Both the position numbers and the translations under genes were made by a program. A model generated the notes under the pieces. The model saw only the letters and a program-made list of their open reading frames with translations, had not been told where the DNA came from and ran no database searches. This document shows, one piece after another, positions 56,986 through 64,000 of a stretch of 64,000 nucleotides of DNA. The stretch spans positions 4,340,001 through 4,404,000 of the forward strand of contig NZ_CP055930.1 of assembly GCF_013927005.1 (NCBI RefSeq). Direction: 5' to 3'. The stretch comes from Enterobacter sp. RHBSTW-00175 (GTDB taxonomy: Bacteria > Pseudomonadota > Gammaproteobacteria > Enterobacterales > Enterobacteriaceae). How positions within the stretch are numbered: position 1 is the first letter of the stretch; each line of letters starts with the position of its first letter.

Positions 56986-58010
56986 GCGGCCAGTCCTTTT
57001 GGTGTCAGGGCATCAATCTGGCTGCGCCACTGGCTTTGTTCAGGTTCACCTTCGGTACGCTGACCATACAGCTGTGCGATTTGTGTACCGTCGGCGGCAA
57101 ACAGCTCCAGGCTGGTCACATGGCCGTCAGCGGTGGGTTTGCGGGTCACCCAGGTTTCGGCGATGGTCTCTTCCAGCAGATGCAGGGTAAAGGCTGGATT
57201 AAAGATGTTCAGCCAGCCTTTCATCGGCACCCATTTTTCCACTACGCCGGTGAAGATCTGCACGCAGCCGCGGTTGCCGACAAATACCATAATTTCGTTG
57301 CCGTCCTGGTGAGCAGTATCCAGTAGTTGCGCCAGCGCGCGGTTATCGACCTTGCACGCCAGATCGTCACCCACCAGGCGGAAGGCCTGCTGGCGGGACA
57401 GATTATGGCGTTTCAGCAGGGTAAAGAACTGATGGACGTCGGTCATGGCGCGCCACTCTTTGTCCACGAGAGCACCGTCGGCGTTTTCAGCATGAACAGG
57501 CAGTTCAGCGGCTTTCAGTGCCAGAGGTGGGTTATCGGCAAAGATAAAGCGTGTGAGCACATCCCCCCATGCAGAGACGTCAGTATTATCAGTGGTGTAC
57601 ACCTTCAGCAGCGCGTCGCCCTGATGGTCGAAGAACTGGATGCTCTGACGTTCACCACGGGCAGTGGTTTCGCTGATATGGAACACGCTCGCCCACTGGT
57701 TCAGGAACAGACGTAAATCCAGCGCACGCGGATTCAGCACCAGCCCGGCGTGGCCGTTGAGGTGCTGGTTGGTGAAGGCGCCAACCTGCTCGTGAACGGC
57801 ATATTCGTTGCGGCAGATGCACTTGGTTTCACCCACGGTTTCCAGTGCGCCTAAGATCTCACGAATTTCTCCGTGTAGCTGCCATGCATCATGTCCCACG
57901 CGTGCAAAGGTCAGCTCGGCTTCACTGATATTCATCAGGCCTGCGATGTCACGCGCGTACTTACCCGGGTTTTCTTTTTTTAGCTCAAGCCAGCGTGTGT
58001 AGTGATTCAT
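56982..58010 (-). CDS. hmuS: Haem-degrading / haem-carrier protein HmuS
   Basis: The 342-aa HemS/ShuS-like protein has two structural repeats ([20 protein letters not shown] in the first; [20 protein letters not shown] and [20 protein letters not shown] in the second). It binds haem in the cytoplasm and supports iron release or delivery. It is 48 bases from the receptor gene. Confidence 0.91.
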   Translation of the reverse strand: MNHYTRWLELKKENPGKYARDIAGLMNISEAELTFARVGHDAWQLHGEIREILGALETVGETKCICRNEYAVHEQVGAFTNQHLNGHAGLVLNPRALDLRLFLNQWASVFHISETTARGERQSIQFFDHQGDALLKVYTTDNTDVSAWGDVLTRFIFADNPPLALKAAELPVHAENADGALVDKEWRAMTDVHQFFTLLKRHNLSRQQAFRLVGDDLACKVDNRALAQLLDTAHQDGNEIMVFVGNRGCVQIFTGVVEKWVPMKGWLNIFNPAFTLHLLEETIAETWVTRKPTADGHVTSLELFAADGTQIAQLYGQRTEGEPEQSQWRSQIDALTPKGLAA

Positions 58011-58058
58011 TGTCTCTTCCTTTCTTAATATTTGCCCCGGCGAGCCGGGGCGAGGGGA

Positions 58059-60044
58059 TTACCACTGATAACTCACGAAAATCTTACCGTTACGGCCATC
58101 CTGCGGGATACCCTGCGGCGACCAGTACTCTTTATCAAAGGCGTTACCCAGCACCAGCGTGGTGGTTACCCCTTTCAGCTGCTCCTGGCCCTTATAGCTC
58201 ACGTAGAAATCGTTGACCGCGTAGCCGGGTTGTTCGCTGTAGCTGCTGCTGATATGCGTTGAACGATCGGCAAATGTGCCGATCCAGCCCACAGAGAATC
58301 CGCTTTGCGCCACCGGGATGTCCAGCTTGCTGGTGACGGTATCCGGGTTGATGCTGGAGATGTATTCGCCGGTGTCGGTGTCTTTACCGCGTGTACGGTT
58401 ATAAGCCATATCCAGGCTGAACAGGTCAGCGGAGTATTTCGCCATCACGTCCCAGCCCCAGATTTTGGCGTTTGGCACGTTATAGGACATGGTCGTCGCG
58501 GCAGCAAAATCGACGGTGGTTGAGATGTAGTCTTTGGCTTTGGTGTCGAAGTAGCTGGCTTTGAATTCCAGCGCATCGCTCGCCAGCATCAGGTTGTCAA
58601 AGCGCAGGCCAAATCCGTACTCCTGGGTTTCGTTGGTTTCCGGGCGCAGGTTCGGGTTTGGCACCCAGTAGTTAGTGTAGAAACTGCCGATGGAGAAGTG
58701 CTTCGCATCGTTGTACATCTCACCCATTGTCGGGGCACGGAATGCCTGGGCGTAAGAACCGAACAGCATCAGCCAGTCTGCTGGGCTTACTGTTAACCCC
58801 GCGCGGGATGACCACTGGTCGGCATCCACATCGTCATAACCATCACTGCTGCCGCGATAGTTGTCATAACGCGTTCCGCCGAGGATCGTCACAGGCAGGT
58901 CACGCAGGGTGATTTCGTCCTGTAGCCAGCCGGAGCTGAAGTCAATTTTTGCGTCCGGGAAACCGGTGGCTACGCCACCCGGGTTCTGCTCCTGGCGGTA
59001 GTATTCGCCGCCGTAGGTGAGCAGGTGCGATGCGAAAGTATCAGAGAACAGACGAGTGCGGTTTTCAACCTTCCCGCCTTTGGTGGTCTGCTTGCGAAAT
59101 TCGCCCGAGCCACCAACGTTCTGAGCATTAATGCGCGCTTCCGACCAGTAGACTTTTGCATCGGCATTGAGCCAGTCGTTGCCTTCCGGGGCAATATTGT
59201 AGCCGAGCTGGGCATCCCGCTGGATGGTGGAACGGTCAGTCATTGGGTTGCTGGAATCGCTGGCTTCAGAAGTTTGCGGATTTTTTGGCTCCTGCGCCGC
59301 ATTGTTGTAGTAGCGCAGCGAGCCGCTCAGTGTCTGGGCGGTGTCGATTTTCCAGCTGCCTTTCGCCAGCATATTGCTGATGGATTCATCGTTTGGTGCG
59401 GTCGTGCCGTCGCTCTGGCGAATATCCCCGCGATCGCGGCTTGACCAGGCGACTAAGCCGTCCAGGGTATCGGTGCGGCCATAGGCGCTCGCCCCCATCC
59501 CGATACTGTGATCGCCTGTCGCCCCTGTCCCGAATACGCGATAACCGCTGTTTTTGCCCTGCTCCAGCAGGTCTTTGGCATCGGCGGTGTCATAGGAAAT
59601 CACGCCACCCAGCGCACCACTGCCGTACAGCAGGGCAGACGGGCCGCGAACCACTTCAATGCGCTTAATCAACGCCGGATCCAGGAAAGTGCTGTTGAGG
59701 TGACCGGTGTCGGTGCCCTGGCGTACACCATCAACCAGCACTAACACACCGCGACGATCGTAACCGCGCAGGTTGACATCCTGGCCGTTAGTACGTCCGG
59801 TGCCGTCGAGCGTCAGCCCCGGGACTTTGCGCAGCAGGTCTGCGGCGGAGCTGGCGGTTTGATTTTCCGGGGCGGTAGCGTCAATCACGCTCACCATCAT
59901 CGGGGCTTCAAAGGCACTGCGGGCATTACCGGTCGCGGTAACGGTAATATCATCTGCGGCAGCAAACGCGGCACCCGGCAGGGTGCTGACAATGGCCAGC
60001 GCCAGAAGTGATGGACGCAAAGACGCGGAATGCAGGTGTGGCAT
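58059..60044 (-). CDS. hmuR: TonB-dependent haem receptor HmuR
   Basis: The 661-aa outer-membrane receptor has a signal peptide (SLLALAIVSTLPGAAFAA), a TonB box (DDITVTATG), a plug (ADLLRKVPGLTLDGTGRTNG) and a 22-strand barrel ending in VSYQW. The haem-receptor motifs FRAP and NPNL are both present with the ligand His in YNDAKHFSIGSFY between them, as in HemR/HutA. First structural gene after hemP. Confidence 0.93.
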   Translation of the reverse strand: MPHLHSASLRPSLLALAIVSTLPGAAFAAADDITVTATGNARSAFEAPMMVSVIDATAPENQTASSAADLLRKVPGLTLDGTGRTNGQDVNLRGYDRRGVLVLVDGVRQGTDTGHLNSTFLDPALIKRIEVVRGPSALLYGSGALGGVISYDTADAKDLLEQGKNSGYRVFGTGATGDHSIGMGASAYGRTDTLDGLVAWSSRDRGDIRQSDGTTAPNDESISNMLAKGSWKIDTAQTLSGSLRYYNNAAQEPKNPQTSEASDSSNPMTDRSTIQRDAQLGYNIAPEGNDWLNADAKVYWSEARINAQNVGGSGEFRKQTTKGGKVENRTRLFSDTFASHLLTYGGEYYRQEQNPGGVATGFPDAKIDFSSGWLQDEITLRDLPVTILGGTRYDNYRGSSDGYDDVDADQWSSRAGLTVSPADWLMLFGSYAQAFRAPTMGEMYNDAKHFSIGSFYTNYWVPNPNLRPETNETQEYGFGLRFDNLMLASDALEFKASYFDTKAKDYISTTVDFAAATTMSYNVPNAKIWGWDVMAKYSADLFSLDMAYNRTRGKDTDTGEYISSINPDTVTSKLDIPVAQSGFSVGWIGTFADRSTHISSSYSEQPGYAVNDFYVSYKGQEQLKGVTTTLVLGNAFDKEYWSPQGIPQDGRNGKIFVSYQW

Positions 60045-60121
60045 AGCAACTCTCCATTAAGAATCGAAAGCGCTGGCTGCCTGGGGATCACCTGGGTGGC
60101 TGGCGTATTTTTTTGAGTAAT

Positions 60122-60310
60122 TTATTTAGTCAGGATCAGTTTTCCGGCATGGGTCTGGCGCAGCAGGTAGTGCTGGCCGTCATGCTCGATAATGACCCGC
60201 CCCTCATCACCCAGCAGACTTTTGCTGTCAATACGGCGGTCGTCAGGAGAGGGGGAAGGCGCTGTGTGTGTTTTTACAGGCGTAGCCGGGGTGTTATCCA
60301 TACGTGACAT
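60122..60310 (-). CDS. hemP: HemP/YdiE small haem-uptake protein
   Basis: The 62-aa protein ends [32 protein letters not shown] in the HemP pattern. It lies upstream of hmuR in the same direction, directly behind a Fur box; it probably promotes expression of the uptake operon. The exact start (60310 or 60301) is uncertain since no clear ribosome site is seen. Confidence 0.85.
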   Translation of the reverse strand: MSRMDNTPATPVKTHTAPSPSPDDRRIDSKSLLGDEGRVIIEHDGQHYLLRQTHAGKLILTK

Positions 60311-60335
60311 AATGTTTACAAATAATAATCAATGT

Positions 60336-60354
60336 AACAATGATAATCATTATC
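60336..60354. promoter_or_regulatory. Fur box upstream of hemP-hmuRSTUV
   Basis: AACAATGATAATCATTATC matches the 19-bp Fur consensus GATAATGATAATCATTATC at 16 of 19 positions. It lies 26 bp before the hemP start, so iron should repress the whole haem locus. Confidence 0.88.
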
Positions 60355-60451
60355 AACAAAGTCAAAATTCACAGCAAGCCTTTTTGTGAAAAATTTGTGA
60401 CGGGATCAAATTTGAGGGGAGAAGGGGGCGGTCTGGTGTCCTCACTCCGGC

Positions 60452-60472
60452 CCTCTCCCTGTGGGAGAGGGG
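60452..60472. repeat. Enterobacterial REP-like hairpin downstream of aroH
   Basis: CCCTCTCCC-TGT-GGGAGAGGG, a perfect 9-bp stem lying just past the aroH stop, of the type scattered in enteric intergenic DNA. It could protect the aroH mRNA 3' end and serve as terminator. Confidence 0.65.
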
Positions 60473-60486
60473 GAAGGGCTATAACA

Positions 60487-61533
60487 TCAAAAACGTGAGT
60501 CCACCGCAGCCGCCAGTTTCTCCAGCAGTAGCTCGCTGTCTTCCCAGCTCAGACACGGGTCGGTAATCGACTGGCCGTAAACGATCGGCTGGCCAGCCAC
60601 CACTTTCTGCGTCCCTTCTTTCAGGAAGCTTTCAGCCATGATCCCGGCCACGGCCGTTGAGCCACTGCGGATCTGCTGACAAACCTCATCGCACACGTCC
60701 AGCTGGCGGCGATGCTGTTTCTGGCAATTGCCGTGGCTGAAGTCCACCACCAGGTGTTCTGGCAGATCAAACTCGGCCAGCGTTTCACAGGCGGCAGCGA
60801 TATCTTCTGCGTGGTAATTCGGTTTTTTGCCACCGCGCATAATGATATGGCCGTACGGATTACCGCTGGTCTGGTAAATGGTCATATGGCCGTTTTTATC
60901 CGGCGAGAGGAACATATGGCTGGCGCGGGCCGCGCGGATTGCATCAACCGCGATGCGGGTATTGCCGTCGGTGCCGTTTTTAAACCCAACCGGGCAGGAG
61001 AGGGCAGACGCCATTTCGCGGTGGATTTGGCTTTCAGTGGTCCGCGCGCCGATCGCGCCCCAGCTGATAAGGTCGGCAATAAATTGCCCGGTCACCATAT
61101 CGAGGAATTCGGTCGCGGTAGGGACACCCAGTTCATTGACCTGCAACAGCAGCTTACGCGCCAGCTCAATACCGTGATTCACGCGATAACTGCCGTTCAG
61201 GTCAGGGTCTGAAATCAGCCCTTTCCAGCCGACAACGGTGCGTGGTTTTTCAAAGTAGGTACGCATCACGATTTCCAGGCGATGCTGGTGCTTATCACGT
61301 AGAACCTGAAGTCGTTTGGCATAATCCATCGCGGCATCCAGGTCGTGAATGGAGCAAGGGCCGATGATCACCAGAAGACGGCGGTCTTCACCATTCAGGA
61401 TTTTTTCAATACGACGGCGGGAGGCCGTGACATGTTCCGCAACGCCTGCGGAAACAGGGTGTCGCACCGCCAGCTCAGCCGGGGTAATCAGGCTATCAAT
61501 ACGCGCAGTGCGGAGTTCGTCGGTTTTATTCAT
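60487..61533 (-). CDS. aroH: DAHP synthase, tryptophan-sensitive AroH
   Basis: The 348-aa class I enzyme joins PEP and erythrose 4-phosphate, first step of the shikimate pathway. Visible motifs: GPCSIHDLDAAMDYAKRL, RTYFEKPRTVVGWKGLISDP and DFSHGNCQKQHRRQLDV. Placement beside hemP and ppsR and the TrpR operator upstream identify it as AroH rather than AroF/G. Confidence 0.93.
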   Translation of the reverse strand: MNKTDELRTARIDSLITPAELAVRHPVSAGVAEHVTASRRRIEKILNGEDRRLLVIIGPCSIHDLDAAMDYAKRLQVLRDKHQHRLEIVMRTYFEKPRTVVGWKGLISDPDLNGSYRVNHGIELARKLLLQVNELGVPTATEFLDMVTGQFIADLISWGAIGARTTESQIHREMASALSCPVGFKNGTDGNTRIAVDAIRAARASHMFLSPDKNGHMTIYQTSGNPYGHIIMRGGKKPNYHAEDIAAACETLAEFDLPEHLVVDFSHGNCQKQHRRQLDVCDEVCQQIRSGSTAVAGIMAESFLKEGTQKVVAGQPIVYGQSITDPCLSWEDSELLLEKLAAAVDSRF

Positions 61534-61621
61534 GGAATATCTCAGAAAATTTTTGCTTCATCGGCAGACTACCGGGAAGTGATGGGCATCACCTTAAACC
61601 AATCCCTGCTGATTTCAAGTT

Positions 61622-61639
61622 CGGGGCGAAGCCGCCCCG
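61622..61639. promoter_or_regulatory. Hairpin in the aroH leader
   Basis: CGGGGCG-AAGC-CGCCCCG, a perfect 7-bp stem in the untranslated region, without T-run. It could stabilise the leader or act as a transcription pause. Confidence 0.5.
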
Positions 61640-61674
61640 ATGATGTGCAGAATGATACCTTAATCTGGATTAAT

Positions 61675-61692
61675 GTACTAGCATATTAGTAC
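61675..61692. promoter_or_regulatory. TrpR operator of aroH
   Basis: GTACTAGCATATTAGTAC has the paired GTACTA/TAGTAC arms of TrpR sites. It overlaps the final codons and stop of ppsR, and a -10-like TATCAT lies 17 bp after TAGTAC on the leftward strand. Tryptophan-loaded TrpR would block aroH transcription. Confidence 0.8.
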
Positions 61693-62519
61693 ATGCGACG
61701 ACTCAGTCCCATGATATCGAGGATTTTGGTAGCGATTTCTTCTACCGAATAGTTGGTGCTGTTAAGCCACGGGATCTGGTTTTTCCGGTACAGCGCTTCA
61801 ACTTCTGAGACTTCCATACGGCACTGGCGCATTGAGGCGTAGCGGCTGTTCTCGCGGCGTTCCTCACGGATAGCGGCCAGGCGTTCCGGGTTTATTGTCA
61901 GGCCAAACAGCTTATGTTGCAGTGGCTTAAGCGCAGCGGGTAAAACCAGGTTATCCATATCGTCGGCAATAAAGGGGTAGTTTGCCGCACGGATCCCAAA
62001 CTGCATGGCCAGGTACAGGCTGGTCGGGGTTTTACCGCAGCGTGATACGCCAAGCAGGATCACCTGCGCCTGATCGAGATTACGCAGGGAGATGCCGTCA
62101 TCGTGAGCCAGGGTGTAATCAATGGCCGCGATACGGGCATCGTACTTGATCAGGTTTCCAGGGTTAAGGCCGTGGGTGCGGTGGGCAATCGGCGTGGGAT
62201 CAAGCTTCAGTTCACCCTGCAGCGGGGCTACCAGGGCCTGCACGATGTCCTGACAAAACCCTTCACTTTGCAGAATGATCTGACGAATTTCCGGGATCAC
62301 AATGGAATAGAAGACCAGCGGACGCACGCCCGATTGCTGGTAGATGGCGTCAATCTGGTCTTTCACGGCTTTTGCGCGACTTTCATTTTCCACAAACGGC
62401 AGCGTGATGCTGTTGATGGAAACCGGGAACTGCGACATGACCGCATGTCCCAGCACTTCGGCGGTAATCGCCGTACCATCAGAAATATAAAAAACGTGGC
62501 GATCGACAGCATTATCCAT
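61686..62519 (-). CDS. ppsR: PEP synthase regulatory protein PpsR
   Basis: The 277-aa bifunctional kinase/phosphorylase has the DUF299 P-loop [20 protein letters not shown] and the start [20 protein letters not shown]. It phosphorylates and dephosphorylates PpsA on Thr near the active His. Start 62519; the longer frame reads into the divergent promoter. Confidence 0.93.
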   Translation of the reverse strand: MDNAVDRHVFYISDGTAITAEVLGHAVMSQFPVSINSITLPFVENESRAKAVKDQIDAIYQQSGVRPLVFYSIVIPEIRQIILQSEGFCQDIVQALVAPLQGELKLDPTPIAHRTHGLNPGNLIKYDARIAAIDYTLAHDDGISLRNLDQAQVILLGVSRCGKTPTSLYLAMQFGIRAANYPFIADDMDNLVLPAALKPLQHKLFGLTINPERLAAIREERRENSRYASMRQCRMEVSEVEALYRKNQIPWLNSTNYSVEEIATKILDIMGLSRRMY

Positions 62520-62856
62520 TTTTCTCACCCTGAATATCGGACCTAATTGACTGAAAGCATAAATTAAAAAAGTAAAATACAACAGAGAGGGAATCGTCTT
62601 AATTATAAATGAAACGGTATTTTTAATTTTAATGAAAAGTGGATTTCATTTTTTGAAAAACCGATATAAACCGAACATTTTTGTGGGAATCCATTGGAAT
62701 CATTGAGTTAGAGGTTGATGGGAAAGTATCCGAAAAAATAAAAAATAAAGTTGCTTACACGATTCACCGTTTTTTTCACGACAACAAATATGCGAGGATA
62801 AATACGCATTAAGGTGTTTCTTAATCCCGTTCAAATATCACAAAAGGATTGTTTCG
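62520..62856. other. Divergent ppsR-ppsA promoter region
   Basis: 337 bp, AT-rich. A Cra (FruR)-like half-site TGAAACGGTA is at 62611-62620, in keeping with Cra activation of ppsA in E. coli. No gene seen. Confidence 0.5.
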
Positions 62857-64000
62857 ATGTCCAACAATGGCTCGTCACCGCTGGTGCTTTGGTATAACCA
62901 ACTCGGCATGAATGATGTAGACAGAGTTGGGGGCAAAAATGCCTCCCTTGGTGAAATGATTACTAACCTGTCCGGTATGGGTGTCTCCGTACCGAATGGG
63001 TTTGCCACTACCGCCGAAGCGTTTGACCTGTTTCTTGATCAAAGCGGTGTAAACCAGCGCATTTACGAACTGCTGGATAAAACGGATATCGATGATGTTG
63101 CTGAGCTTGCGAAAGCCGGCGCACAGATCCGCCAGTGGGTCATCGACACACCTTTCCAGCCGGAACTGGAAAAAGCGATTCACGACGCGTACGACCAGCT
63201 TTCCTCTGACGATGCGCAGGCCTCGTTTGCGGTACGCTCTTCTGCCACTGCAGAAGATATGCCGGATGCCTCCTTCGCCGGTCAGCAGGAAACCTTCCTC
63301 AACGTGCAGGGCTACGATGCCGTGCTGGTGGCGGTGAAGCACGTGTTTGCTTCCCTGTTCAACGACCGCGCCATTTCGTATCGCGTGCATCAGGGCTATG
63401 ACCACCGTGGCGTGGCGCTCTCGGCAGGCATTCAGCGCATGGTGCGCTCTGATGTCGGCTCATCCGGCGTGATGTTCTCCATTGATACCGAATCCGGCTT
63501 CGACCAGGTGGTATTTATCACCTCTGCGTGGGGTCTGGGTGAAATGGTGGTGCAGGGTGCGGTTAACCCCGACGAATTCTACGTGCACAAACCAACGCTT
63601 GCGGCAAACCGTCCGTCTATCGTGCGCCGGACCATGGGGTCGAAAAAGATCCGCATGATTTACGCCCCGACTCAGGAGCACGGCAAGCAGGTTAAAATTG
63701 AAGACGTGCCGCAGGAACAGCGCGACCGCTTCTCTCTGACCGATGCCGAAGTGCAGGAACTGGCGAAGCAGGCAGTGCAGATTGAGAAACACTATGGCCG
63801 TCCGATGGATATCGAGTGGGCCAAAGACGGCAACACCGGCAAGCTATTTATCGTGCAGGCGCGACCGGAAACCGTCCGCTCTCGTGGTCAGGTGATGGAG
63901 CGCTATACGCTTCATGCGCAGGGCAAAGTGATTGCTGAAGGTCGTGCCATCGGTCACCGTATTGGTGCAGGCCCGGTGAAAGTTATCCAGGATATCAGCG
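62857..64000 (+). CDS. ppsA: Phosphoenolpyruvate synthase PpsA, 3' end outside window
   Basis: 381 codons are present of about 792. The N-terminal ATP-grasp domain shows VGGKNASLGEMI, SFAVRSSATAEDMPDASFAG and FIVQARPETV. PpsA makes PEP from pyruvate and ATP during gluconeogenesis. The catalytic His region lies beyond the window. AAAGGA precedes the ATG at 62857. Confidence 0.95.
   Translation, partial: MSNNGSSPLVLWYNQLGMNDVDRVGGKNASLGEMITNLSGMGVSVPNGFATTAEAFDLFLDQSGVNQRIYELLDKTDIDDVAELAKAGAQIRQWVIDTPFQPELEKAIHDAYDQLSSDDAQASFAVRSSATAEDMPDASFAGQQETFLNVQGYDAVLVAVKHVFASLFNDRAISYRVHQGYDHRGVALSAGIQRMVRSDVGSSGVMFSIDTESGFDQVVFITSAWGLGEMVVQGAVNPDEFYVHKPTLAANRPSIVRRTMGSKKIRMIYAPTQEHGKQVKIEDVPQEQRDRFSLTDAEVQELAKQAVQIEKHYGRPMDIEWAKDGNTGKLFIVQARPETVRSRGQVMERYTLHAQGKVIAEGRAIGHRIGAGPVKVIQDIS

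Noticed and set aside
1..64000. CRISPR array
   Set aside because: No regularly spaced repeat-spacer series seen; the only regular repeats are the 21-bp origin iterons.

Overview
The window is a chromosomal segment of an Enterobacteriaceae bacterium, most like Enterobacter, Lelliottia or Klebsiella. The right part carries the conserved enteric order btuE-btuD-nlpC-ydiV-selO, a haem-uptake cluster hmuVUTSR-hemP placed between selO and aroH, then aroH-ppsR-ppsA. The genus is inferred from gene order; the family-level call is secure.

Positions 1 to about 49.9 kb are most of a large temperate siphovirus prophage whose integrase end lies left of the window. Leftward early genes (1-3.5 kb) resemble the Rac prophage: a RecE exonuclease and small upstream ORFs. 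The immunity region (3.6-6.4 kb) has a short HTH repressor that lacks a peptidase domain, a YdaS-like Cro and a YdaT-like protein. Four copies of one operator (TAAAC-N5-GTTTA) sit at two promoters of matched design, and a four-gene unknown operon follows the repressor. Rightward come O- and P-type replication genes with 21-bp origin iterons inside O. Next is an AT-rich cassette holding a ClpP/SppA-fold (SDH-type) protease, divergent from an XRE regulator plus ImmA/IrrE metallopeptidase, with its own paired operators. Then follow nin-type genes (DUF1367, DUF1364 nuclease, RusA) behind a LexA box, antiterminator Q, and a lysis cassette whose lysozyme has an amber codon.

Two IS3-family elements sit between lysis and packaging genes: an IS1222-like element (18088-19308, TSD TGGC) and an IS150-group element (19797-21236, TSD TTCG) that split the loop of a terminator. 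Packaging and head genes (TerS, TerL, DUF4055 portal, minor head protein, scaffold, P22-like coat) lead into a lambda-like tail operon with a frameshifted tail chaperone, tape measure, M, L, K, I, J homologues and a side fibre. Accessory genes are inserted at junctions, often just before a CCCGC-loop-GCGGG-T7 terminator: a membrane protein, two lipoproteins and a Cys-rich protein. A P22-immI-like second regulatory region (S24 repressor, Arc-like, BRO-N antirepressor) lies between tape measure and M. The prophage ends with a tail-fibre inversion cassette (opposed fibre ends, inverted crossover-like sites, Pin-family invertase) and a probable att junction just before btuE.

The strongest candidates for undescribed biology are the protease/XRE/ImmA cassette (9.3-11.5 kb), the repressor-linked operon (3.85-5.06 kb) and the fibre switch (47.6-49.8 kb). 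Lysis may be impaired by the lysozyme amber codon, and the IS pair separates late lysis genes from packaging genes.
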